Source: Sandaracinobacteroides sp031425455 (GTDB lineage: Bacteria > Pseudomonadota > Alphaproteobacteria > Sphingomonadales > Sphingomonadaceae). Taken from it: a DNA stretch of 16,160 nt. The notes below the pieces were generated by a model that did no database searches, was not told the DNA's origin, and saw only the letters and a list, made by a program, of their open reading frames with translations. The position numbers were made by a program, and so were the translations under genes. The stretch covers positions 1 to 16,160 of the forward strand of contig JANPJJ010000125.1 of assembly GCA_031425455.1 (NCBI GenBank), in the 5' to 3' direction. Every line of letters begins with the position of its first letter. Within the stretch, counting starts at the first letter, position 1. Shown piece by piece: positions 1 to 6,447 of this stretch.

Positions 1-611
1 TCCAGCATGGTCTGCACCATCTCGGCGCGGATATCGGTAGCCGAGTCCACCGGGGCGACCGGAAAATAGCCGCCCTTCGCGCGCGGCCGGTGGCCCAGAT
101 TGCCTTCTTCGTAGGTGCGGCCCGTGTTGGTCGGCAGCTCGATATCGTCCAGGCTGTAGAAGCTGCTGTTGTAGGTGGTGCCGAACTTCACATCGTCGAA
201 GATGAAGAATTCGGCTTCGGGTCCGACATAGACGGTGTCGCCGATGCCGGTGCCTTTCAGATAGGCCTCGGCGCGCTTGGCGGTGGAGCGGGGATCGCGG
301 CCATAGAGTTCGCCGGTCGCGGGCTCGACGATGTCGCAGAAGATCACCAGCATCGGCGTCGCGCTGAACGGATCGACATAGACTGCATCCAGGTCGGGCT
401 TCAGGATCATGTCGCTCTCGTTGATCACCTTCCAGCCGGCGATCGACGAGCCGTCGAACATGAAGCCCTCGTCCAGATTGTCCTCATCGATGACCCGCCT
501 GGCCATCGTCAGGTGCTGCCACTTGCCCTTGGGATCGGTGAAGCGGAGGTCGACCCACTCGATCTCCTTGTCCTTGATCATCTTCAGGATGTCGCTCGGC
601 TTGTTTGCCAT
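1..611 (-). CDS. glnA: Glutamine synthetase type I, N-terminal part (runs off the left edge)
   Basis: Cytoplasmic enzyme that makes glutamine from glutamate, ammonia and ATP, the main ammonium-assimilation step. The window holds the first 203 residues of a protein that is usually about 470 long; the rest lies beyond base 1. The beta-grasp N-terminal domain includes the FDGSSIAGW segment (about residues 52-60). The catalytic domain begins near residue 105, and the metal-binding E-A-E pair is at residues 132 and 134 in GPEAEFFIF. The ATG at 611 is supported by GAGG five bases upstream and by the typical MANKPSDIL start. It lies 68 bases downstream of glnB, so the two are very probably cotranscribed from the sigma-54 promoter at 1156-1141. 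The adenylylation site is not inside the window. Identification is firm. Confidence 0.97.
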   Translation of the reverse strand, partial: MANKPSDILKMIKDKEIEWVDLRFTDPKGKWQHLTMARRVIDEDNLDEGFMFDGSSIAGWKVINESDMILKPDLDAVYVDPFSATPMLVIFCDIVEPATGELYGRDPRSTAKRAEAYLKGTGIGDTVYVGPEAEFFIFDDVKFGTTYNSSFYSLDDIELPTNTGRTYEEGNLGHRPRAKGGYFPVAPVDSATDIRAEMVQTML

Positions 612-679
612 CTGGTCCTCGCTCGTGTGGTAGTTCTGGGAAGCGGCCTCGCCGGAATTCGCGGCTTGTAAAAAACAGT

Positions 680-1018
680 CTAGATCGCGTCGAGATCGGT
701 CTCGCCGGTGCGGATGCGGATCGCGCGCTCGATCGTGGAGACGAAGATCTTGCCATCGCCGATGCGCCCCGTGCGGGCGGCCGTCGCGATGGCTTCCACG
801 ACTCGATCGACCTGGCCGTCGTCCACCACCACTTCCAGCCGCACTTTGGGCAGGAAATCGACGATATACTCGGCGCCCCGATAAAGCTCGGTGTGACCCT
901 TCTGCCGACCGAAGCCCTTTGCCTCGGTAACCGTGATGCCGGACACGCCGATTTCGTGCAGCGCCTCTTTCACTTCATCGAGCTTGAAGGGCTTGATGAT
1001 CGCTTCGACCTTTTTCAT
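680..1018 (-). CDS. glnB: Nitrogen regulatory protein P-II
   Basis: Small trimeric signal protein that senses 2-oxoglutarate, ATP/ADP and, through uridylylation, glutamine. In this family it controls GlnE-type adenylylation of glutamine synthetase and the NtrB/NtrC pair. The 112-residue length is standard. The T-loop carries the uridylylation site Tyr51 in TELYRGAEY, and the C-terminal signature TGRIGDGKIFV lies at residues 83-93. I chose the start giving MKKVEAIIKPF, which matches the family exactly. An in-frame ATG 39 bases upstream would add 13 unconserved residues and is less likely. No ammonium transporter gene (amtB) is adjacent; the partner is glnA, 68 bases downstream, as is common in alphaproteobacteria. 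That this is GlnB rather than GlnK is inferred from linkage to glnA. Confidence 0.97.
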   Translation of the reverse strand: MKKVEAIIKPFKLDEVKEALHEIGVSGITVTEAKGFGRQKGHTELYRGAEYIVDFLPKVRLEVVVDDGQVDRVVEAIATAARTGRIGDGKIFVSTIERAIRIRTGETDLDAI

Positions 1019-1140
1019 GGTTGCTGCTCTACTCCCTCGACCGGCGTTCCGGCGCATCTTACTCGGCGCTCCACATTCGGCGCATCGCGCGTTGCGCGCA
1101 AGGCCCGAGACCCTCGCGCAACTCGCACTCCCCTTCCCAC
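1019..1140 (-). other. Leader of glnBA with a mini-ORF and small palindromes
   Basis: This is the probable transcribed leader between the sigma-54 promoter and glnB. It holds a perfect 10-base palindrome, TTGCGCGCAA, at 1092-1101. It also holds a five-codon reading frame (M-W-S-A-E, stop) at 1076-1059 on the minus strand, which ends one base before an ATG (1057) in frame with glnB. A GGGAG about 13 bases upstream of the glnB ATG is the best ribosome-binding site, though distant. None of these has a demonstrated role; the mini-ORF may be chance. Confidence 0.35.
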
Positions 1141-1156
1141 AGCAAAGGCCGTGCCA
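1141..1156 (-). promoter_or_regulatory. Sigma-54 (-24/-12) promoter of glnBA
   Basis: Read on the minus strand, the sequence TGGCACGGCCTTTGCT matches the RpoN consensus TGGCAC-N5-TTGC at every fixed position. The GG and GC dinucleotides are separated by the required 10 bases. The expected transcription start is near 1130, giving a leader of about 112 bases before glnB. Sigma-54 control of glnBA by phosphorylated NtrC is well established in proteobacteria. I could not find a clear NtrC enhancer pair in the remaining intergenic DNA, so the activator site is unassigned. Confidence 0.88.
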
Positions 1157-1273
1157 ACCAACCGCGCCGGGGCAGCACGAAGGTGCGCGCCAGGTTTCTG
1201 CCCGTTTTGCAGGCAGCATGATCGAATAGAAGGCAGAGCGCCTCGATGTCGGCTTCCCGACGACGGGTCGCTC

Positions 1274-3085
1274 TCACACCCCCATTCGGACCGGCGGGAT
1301 CTCGCCCAGCGACGTGTCCGGGCTCGACGGCGTCCAGCCATGGCCCGGGCGGAAAATAGTGTCTCGCCCGGCCATGATATCACCCGAGGCCACTTGCAGC
1401 GCGAGCCGTTCACGATCGCGCCGGACATATTCCTCGGTGATGGCATCGATCGTATCGACGGGGGTTCCGAGCTCTGCCAGCGCAATCCGGCCGACCTCGA
1501 TCGCGCTGTGGAACAGCTCGCGCACTGCAAGGTCGATGTCGGCGGCGACGAGCCGCATATAGTGCGTGCGATCGTGGGCGCGGACCACGATCCGCAGGTG
1601 GGGAAAGGCCTGGCGTACCGCATCCAGACGCTCCGGCGCCCAGGACCCGCCGCCGGTCGTCACCACCAGCAGCTGGGCATCGCGCGCGCCGGCCGCTCGG
1701 AGCACGTCCGGGCGGAAGCCGTCGCCGTAATAGACCTTCCAACCGAAGGTGCGGGATTGCTCGATCTGATCGGGCTTGGTGTCGATCAGCACCACGTCGA
1801 CGCCGCGGGCGTGCAGCAGTTGCGTCACGATCTGTCCGAACCTGCCATAGCCCAGCACGATCACGGTGCCGGGGCCGGCGGCCTCGGGCCCCTCCATGCC
1901 ATCGGTGCTGGCAGCGGGCGGCGGCGGCGCGAAGCGGCGCCACAGGATCGACAGCACGAGCGCCACCGCCATGGAAAGCGTGACAACGGCGGTGAACAAC
2001 GACGCCGCCTCGGGTCGGATCAGCAGGCCGGCGACCGCCGCTGCCAGCAGCACGAAGGCGAACTCGCCGCCTTCCGAGAGCAGCAGCCCCATCGGCCAGG
2101 CATCGCGCCACGGCGTTCCGAAGGCCCGTGCAAGAGCGGCGATGAGCACTGTCTTCACCACCACGAGCGCGGTCACCAGCATCAGCACCTGGCCCGGATT
2201 GTCGACCACCACGCGGAGGTTCAGGCCCATGCCGACCGCCAGGAAGAACAGGCCCAGCAACAGGCCGCGGAATGGCTCGATGTCGGCTTCGAGTTCATGC
2301 CGATAGGGACTGTCGGCAAGCATCACGCCTGCAACGAACGCCCCCAGCGCCATCGAGAGCCCGAAGCTCTGCATCAGGAGCGCCGCGCCGAGCACGGTGA
2401 GCAATGCCGCAATGACGAAGATGTCGCGGCTGCCGACCTGGCCGAACAGCTTCAGCGCGGGGTTCAGGATCAGCCGCCCCACCAGCACCAGCCCGGTAAT
2501 CGCCACCAGCGAATAGATGACCAGCATCACACCCTCGGGCGCCTCCGGATCGGGCACGCGCGACAGGGCCGCCACCACGATCAGCAGCGGCACGATCGCG
2601 AGGTCCTGCAAGAGCAGGATGGAGAAGGTGCGGTCGCCCTCGGGCGTGTTCAGCTCGCCCTTTTCCTGGAGATATTGCACGACGAGCGCAGTGGAGCTCA
2701 GGGCGAGCGGCAGGCCCACCACCAATGCAGCCTGCCAGGACAGGCTGGTGAGGACCAGCAGCACGCCGGTCAGCGCAAGTCCGCAGATCACCACCTGGAG
2801 TGTGCCCAGCCCGAAAATGTCGCGCCGCATCGCCCACAGCCGGCTCGGCTGCAGCTCCAGCCCGATCACGAACAGCAGCAGCACGATGCCATATTCGCCG
2901 AACTTCAGGATATCCTCGGTCTCGGTGATGAGGCCCAGGCCGTAGGGCCCGATCAGCATGCCCGCCGTCAGATAGCCGAGCACGGCCCCCAGCTTGAACC
3001 GGCTGAACAGCGGGACCATAATCGCGGCCGCCGCCAGGAACACGACCGCTTCGCGCAGCAGGGTGCCGTCGGTCGCCCCCGCCAC
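1274..3085 (-). CDS. KefB/KefC-type monovalent cation:proton antiporter (CPA2 family)
   Basis: Inner-membrane antiporter expected to exchange K+ (or Na+) for protons, gated through a cytoplasmic nucleotide-binding domain. It is 603 residues, close to the family's usual 600-620. Residues 10-380 form about a dozen hydrophobic helices of the Na+/H+ exchanger fold. Kef hallmarks are LLLQDLAIVPLL (157-168), the PFRGLLLGLFFLAVGM segment (271-286) and LLLSEGGEFAFVLL (334-347). A Pro/Ala linker near 386-405 leads to a TrkA-N Rossmann domain with VIVLGYGRFGQ (408-418). There is only one cysteine, in a membrane segment. I chose the GTG at 3085 because it sits four bases after the upstream stop codon and opens the first hydrophobic stretch. 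Regulation by glutathione, as in E. coli KefC, cannot be judged here. The gene is last in its operon. Confidence 0.92.
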   Translation of the reverse strand: MAGATDGTLLREAVVFLAAAAIMVPLFSRFKLGAVLGYLTAGMLIGPYGLGLITETEDILKFGEYGIVLLLFVIGLELQPSRLWAMRRDIFGLGTLQVVICGLALTGVLLVLTSLSWQAALVVGLPLALSSTALVVQYLQEKGELNTPEGDRTFSILLLQDLAIVPLLIVVAALSRVPDPEAPEGVMLVIYSLVAITGLVLVGRLILNPALKLFGQVGSRDIFVIAALLTVLGAALLMQSFGLSMALGAFVAGVMLADSPYRHELEADIEPFRGLLLGLFFLAVGMGLNLRVVVDNPGQVLMLVTALVVVKTVLIAALARAFGTPWRDAWPMGLLLSEGGEFAFVLLAAAVAGLLIRPEAASLFTAVVTLSMAVALVLSILWRRFAPPPPAASTDGMEGPEAAGPGTVIVLGYGRFGQIVTQLLHARGVDVVLIDTKPDQIEQSRTFGWKVYYGDGFRPDVLRAAGARDAQLLVVTTGGGSWAPERLDAVRQAFPHLRIVVRAHDRTHYMRLVAADIDLAVRELFHSAIEVGRIALAELGTPVDTIDAITEEYVRRDRERLALQVASGDIMAGRDTIFRPGHGWTPSSPDTSLGEIPPVRMGV

Positions 3086-3089
3086 CGGC

Positions 3090-3542
3090 CTAGCCCGCCG
3101 GAGTCAGTGCGGCAGCCTCGGCTGCGGCGGCAGCCGCCGCCTCGAACGAAAGCAGGATGGAGGCATGGCGCGCCGGATGGGCCCGCGCCGGCTCGAACAG
3201 CCCCAGCCGGGGAAACCGCACGGCCAGCGCATCCGGAAGCGGGCCGCTGCCCTTCAGCCAGGCCGCGAGCAGAGCATGCGCCTGCGCCAGCGACACGCCG
3301 GTCTCGCCCAGCACTCCGCCGCCCAGAATTGCGGCAGAGGCCTGCCCCAACGCGCAGGCGCGCACCTCCTGCCCGAAATCCACGATGCGCCCGTCGGCAT
3401 CCACCACTACCTCCGCGGTCACCCGGCTGCCACACACCGGCGAGCTGCGCCGGGCGCTGGCCTGGGGGGCGGTCAATCTGGTCGCGTGGGGAATAGAGGC
3501 CGCAAGTCGGAGAATCTCGGCATTGTAGAGCGGCGTCTCCAT
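3090..3542 (-). CDS. IscU/NifU N-terminal-like iron-sulfur scaffold protein, third ligand Cys missing
   Basis: A 150-residue protein of the NifU N-terminal/IscU fold, on which Fe-S clusters are normally built. The first two scaffold cysteines are recognisable: C37 in SPVCGS and C63 in RACALGQAS. The third position, normally H-C-S or K-C before the last helix, reads H126-A127-S128, so a ligand is missing. The C-terminus is an alanine-rich helix (134-145). No IscS, SufB or other Fe-S gene is nearby. The start chosen is ATG 3542 (METPLYN), 22 bases after the upstream gene. An in-frame ATG at 3578 would add 12 residues and overlap that gene by 14 bases. Family membership is fairly secure; whether the protein can hold a cluster is open. 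Kef follows after four bases. Confidence 0.8.
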   Translation of the reverse strand: METPLYNAEILRLAASIPHATRLTAPQASARRSSPVCGSRVTAEVVVDADGRIVDFGQEVRACALGQASAAILGGGVLGETGVSLAQAHALLAAWLKGSGPLPDALAVRFPRLGLFEPARAHPARHASILLSFEAAAAAAAEAAALTPAG

Positions 3543-3564
3543 GCCACCCGATATAGGCAGGGGC

Positions 3565-4335
3565 TCAGGGCTTGGCAAAGGTCGCGCGATAGTCCGGCTT
3601 TAGAAAAGGCAGCGCGGGCGCGGGATCGAGCGTGACGATATAGCTCCCTTCGGACCAGGGGCCCGCGACATAGGGCTCGACCAGCACGCGAAAGCTGTGG
3701 ATGCTGCCCTCGCCCACCGGCACCAGCGTCCGTTCGGCAAGCGGCGGGCAATCGGCGAACATGCTGTTCACCTGGTCGCCGCGGCGAATGGCCCGCTCGG
3801 CATCGAGCGCCGCGCACCAGGCCGGCGTCAGCGCCGCAAAGGCTGCCGTCGGATCGGTGAACAGGTCGGCGAAAAAGATCGGCCTCTGCCTCGCACGATC
3901 GAACAGCCGGGCACCATAGCCCAGATTGCCGTGCGCTCCCCCGGTATAGCCGCTGGCCTCGACACTGAGAGCCAGCAGCGTCGGCGTCTCCGCCTCGGCG
4001 GACCAGCGCTGCGACCAGAGATAGGGGCGGAACGGGAATTTCGCCTTCGCCGCCTGGGACGCGTCTCGGGACGCGGCGGCCTGCTCCTTCGCCAGCTCGC
4101 GCTCGGCCTCGGCGCGCATCGCGGCGAACAGCAACGACTCCAGCACCGCCTCGGGCGGCGCGGTCCAGCGGAACCGAAGCTCGGGTGTGTCGGCGCGCAG
4201 CATCAGGTCGGAAGCCGGGATGGCCTCGGCCCGGGCGGGCGGCACCAGCAGGGACCAGAGCAAGAGGAGCAGGATCACGCCCGCGCCGAGGATGCGCAGC
4301 AAGAGCGCCCGTTCGCCGAGAGTGGGGATGTTCAT
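3565..4335 (-). CDS. Exported or membrane-anchored DUF4163/DUF3298 (PdaC/RsiV-like) domain protein
   Basis: A 256-residue protein of unknown role. Residues 11-33 form a strong hydrophobic segment followed by ARAEA, which looks like a cleavable signal peptide (cut near 36-38); there is no lipobox cysteine. After a helical stretch rich in Ala and Glu (64-98), residues 118-240 resemble the paired DUF4163/DUF3298 fold, with the marker YTGGAHGN at 130-137 and FFADLF at 154-159. Related domains occur in the PdaC deacetylase and the RsiV anti-sigma factor, where they bind ligands in the envelope, but no catalytic deacetylase domain is present. AAGGAG abuts the ATG with no spacer, which is unusual. 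No better start is visible, because the next candidate (TTG, codon 12) would remove most of the n-region. Periplasmic location is inferred. Confidence 0.75.
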   Translation of the reverse strand: MNIPTLGERALLLRILGAGVILLLLLWSLLVPPARAEAIPASDLMLRADTPELRFRWTAPPEAVLESLLFAAMRAEAERELAKEQAAASRDASQAAKAKFPFRPYLWSQRWSAEAETPTLLALSVEASGYTGGAHGNLGYGARLFDRARQRPIFFADLFTDPTAAFAALTPAWCAALDAERAIRRGDQVNSMFADCPPLAERTLVPVGEGSIHSFRVLVEPYVAGPWSEGSYIVTLDPAPALPFLKPDYRATFAKP

Positions 4336-4387
4336 CTCCTTGGATGACGTGATTGTTGTAGGTTGATTTGGCTATTGCTGCGTCAGC
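4336..4387 (-). other. AT-richer gap behind cysS, possible internal promoter
   Basis: These 52 bases are about 48% G+C in a region near two-thirds G+C. They are the largest gap inside the radA-to-kef block. I see no convincing -35/-10 pair and no hairpin with a T tract. The composition alone suggests regulatory DNA serving the three downstream genes. Confidence 0.3.
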
Positions 4388-5743
4388 TTATGTGTGTGTG
4401 GAGCGGACGGCCACAGTGCCGTCCTTTCCGACGGTCACTGCAACGCCCCTCGCTGCAAGTTCGTCGCGAATGCTGTCGGCCGTCCTCCAGTCCTTCGCTG
4501 ATCGTGCCGCCTTGTAGCGGGCCAACTCGGCTTCGAACTTAGACGTTTGCATTGTATCGAGTGTGCCCGGAGAGATCCCGAGCCCGCCGAGCGAGAAAAA
4601 CGCGAGCGTGTCGTTCAGGGCCTGCCACGACCGCGACGATCTCAGTGTGGCCAACCCTGCCAACGAGGCCGGGGTATTGAGGTCGTCCATCAGCTGCGAA
4701 AGCTCGGCATCCGGATGCGCTGGATCATCGCGTAACGGCATGTCCACATCGCCCGATCTTTGCCAGCTCTCGTAGCGCGCCTTGCTCTGCGCCAGCAGTT
4801 CGTCGGTCCACATCAACGGCTGCCGATAATGCGCGCTCAGTAGTGCCAGTCGCAGCACTTTGCCCGGCCAGCCGGCGTCCAGCAGCTCCCTCGGTGTCAC
4901 GATATTGCCCAGCGACTTCGACATCTTGGTGTCGCCCATCGTCAGGAAGCCGTTGTGCATCCAGATGCGCGACAGCTCGGCGCCGTCGTGGACGCAGCAG
5001 CTTTGCGCCCGCTCGTTCTCGTGGTGCGGAAACTGCAGGTCCAGCCCGCCGCCGTGGATGTCGATCGTGTCGGTCTCGAGCACGGTGCGGATCATCGCGC
5101 TGCACTCGATATGCCAGCCTGGTCGGCCGCGGCCCCAGGGCGACGGCCACCCCGGCTGGTCTTCGCGGCTCGGCTTCCACAGCACGAAATCGCCGGGGCT
5201 GCGTTTCCACGGCGCCACTTCCACCCGGGCGCCGGCGATCATCTCGTCCATGGGTCGGCGCGACAGCTTCCCATAGCCGTCGAACGTCGACACCTCGAAC
5301 AGCACATGGCCTTGCGCCTGGTAGGCGAAGCCGCGAGCGATCAGGGCCGCGATCATCGCGATCATGCCCTGGTCTCCCTCCACATGCTCGGTCGCGCGCG
5401 GGTTGAAATCGGGCGTCAGGCACCCGAGCGCCGTCATGTCCTCGAAATAATGCGCCTCATAGCGGGCCGCGATCGCGCTGGGCGCGACATTCTCCGCAAC
5501 CGCCTTCGCCAGGATCTTGTCGTCGATGTCGGTGATGTTGCGGGCGTAGCGGACATTTTCCGGGCCATGGAGGTGCCGGAGCAACCGGTAGAGCATATCG
5601 AACACCACCGCGGGCCGGGCATTGCCGATATGTGCCCGGCCATAGACCGTGGGCCCGCAGACATACATCGTCAGCGGCCTGCCGGGCTCGGGCACGCGCA
5701 CCTCGACCTTTTCCCGGCGCATCGTGTCGTAGAGCTTCAGCAT
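4388..5743 (-). CDS. cysS: Cysteinyl-tRNA synthetase
   Basis: Class I aminoacyl-tRNA synthetase that charges tRNA-Cys. It is 451 residues, standard for bacteria. The HIGH-type motif is HIGN at 38-41 and the KMSKS loop is exact at 273-277. The zinc site that selects cysteine is complete: C29, C214, H240 and E244 (in FPHHENE). The segment before HIGN reads PTVYGRA, with Gly where E. coli has Asp. The C-terminal DALR/anticodon-binding region (about 330-451) is weakly conserved and its coding DNA is patchily less GC-rich. Its start overlaps the cvpA stop by one base (TGATG), implying translational coupling. Identification is firm. Confidence 0.97.
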   Translation of the reverse strand: MLKLYDTMRREKVEVRVPEPGRPLTMYVCGPTVYGRAHIGNARPAVVFDMLYRLLRHLHGPENVRYARNITDIDDKILAKAVAENVAPSAIAARYEAHYFEDMTALGCLTPDFNPRATEHVEGDQGMIAMIAALIARGFAYQAQGHVLFEVSTFDGYGKLSRRPMDEMIAGARVEVAPWKRSPGDFVLWKPSREDQPGWPSPWGRGRPGWHIECSAMIRTVLETDTIDIHGGGLDLQFPHHENERAQSCCVHDGAELSRIWMHNGFLTMGDTKMSKSLGNIVTPRELLDAGWPGKVLRLALLSAHYRQPLMWTDELLAQSKARYESWQRSGDVDMPLRDDPAHPDAELSQLMDDLNTPASLAGLATLRSSRSWQALNDTLAFFSLGGLGISPGTLDTMQTSKFEAELARYKAARSAKDWRTADSIRDELAARGVAVTVGKDGTVAVRSTHT

Positions 5744-6438
5744 CAGATGCTGACCTGTTCGCCCTTCGCCGCCCCCTCGTCCAGCAGCTTGTCCAGCGCT
5801 TCGCGGTCCGCGGGCGAATAACCGCCCTCGTCTCCGGCCGGCGCAGCGCCGAACGGCTCTTCCAGCGGCGGATGGCCCGGCGGCAGCCCCAACCCGGGGA
5901 TGGTGCCGAGCGGCGGCCCCATCTCGGCCTCCTGCTGGATGTCCTGCACCCAGCCCACCATCGCATTGGCGCTGAGCGCCAGCAACGGCGCCGATTTGCT
6001 CTTCAAGAGCCAGTCGGGGGGGGTCTTGTCGGGATCGAACAGGCCGGTCGCGAACTGCGTGAGCAGGAATAGCACCGAAGCGAGAATCACCCCCTTCAGC
6101 GCCCCGAAGCCGAGCCCGAGCAGCCGGTCCATCGGCCCAAGCACGCTTCGCTTTGCCGCCCCGCCGATGGCGCCGGCGATCATCCGCGCGACGATCACCG
6201 TCCCGAAAAACAGCAGCAGGAAGGCGACGATCGCTGCCGGCGCTTCGCCCCCCACCTTCGGTACCAGCCAGCCGGTTGCCTGCTCGTGGAACAGCCGCAC
6301 CACAACGGCCGCGCCGACCCAGCCGGCCAGGCTCAGCGCCTCGTGGGTGAATCCGCGCATCAGCCCGCCGATCGCCAGCAGGCCCACAAGCACGATCACG
6401 ATCCAGTCGAAACCGTTGAGGCTGTCCAAAAAGCTCAT
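5743..6438 (-). CDS. cvpA: CvpA family membrane protein
   Basis: Inner-membrane protein of the colicin V production family, needed in E. coli for colicin V export and linked to envelope stress; its biochemical role is not established. It is 231 residues with about four hydrophobic segments (12-28, 33-49, 67-90, 107-128) and the family motif MDRLLGLGFGALKG at 103-116. A soluble, Pro/Gly/Glu-rich tail follows from about 165 to 231, longer than in E. coli CvpA (162 residues) but usual for alphaproteobacteria. Codons 139-141 (Thr-Pro-Pro) form a run of eight C. The gene begins nine bases after radA and shares one base with cysS. Confidence 0.9.
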   Translation of the reverse strand: MSFLDSLNGFDWIVIVLVGLLAIGGLMRGFTHEALSLAGWVGAAVVVRLFHEQATGWLVPKVGGEAPAAIVAFLLLFFGTVIVARMIAGAIGGAAKRSVLGPMDRLLGLGFGALKGVILASVLFLLTQFATGLFDPDKTPPDWLLKSKSAPLLALSANAMVGWVQDIQQEAEMGPPLGTIPGLGLPPGHPPLEEPFGAAPAGDEGGYSPADREALDKLLDEGAAKGEQVSI

Positions 6439-6447
6439 GGCGGGCTG

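Noticed and set aside
1175..1186. GCAC-GAAG-GTGC palindrome upstream of the sigma-54 promoter as an NtrC site
   Set aside because: NtrC sites have about seven bases between GCAC and GTGC; here there are four, and there is no second copy. It is also too close to the promoter for a typical enhancer.
1198..1216. CTGCC/GGCAG inverted repeat as a terminator for the Kef operon
   Set aside because: The stem is only five pairs and no T tract follows on the minus strand.
605..3496. Very long open frame on the plus strand (over 900 codons), opposite glnB, Kef and the scaffold gene
   Set aside because: Its product is low-complexity, rich in His, Gln and Arg, with no recognisable domain, and it lies antisense to genes with clear motifs. 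Long antisense frames are common in GC-rich DNA.
4392..4400. Short GT repeat at the end of cysS as a phase-variable tract
   Set aside because: It is only nine bases, encodes the last codons (Thr-His-Thr), and slippage would alter just the final residues.
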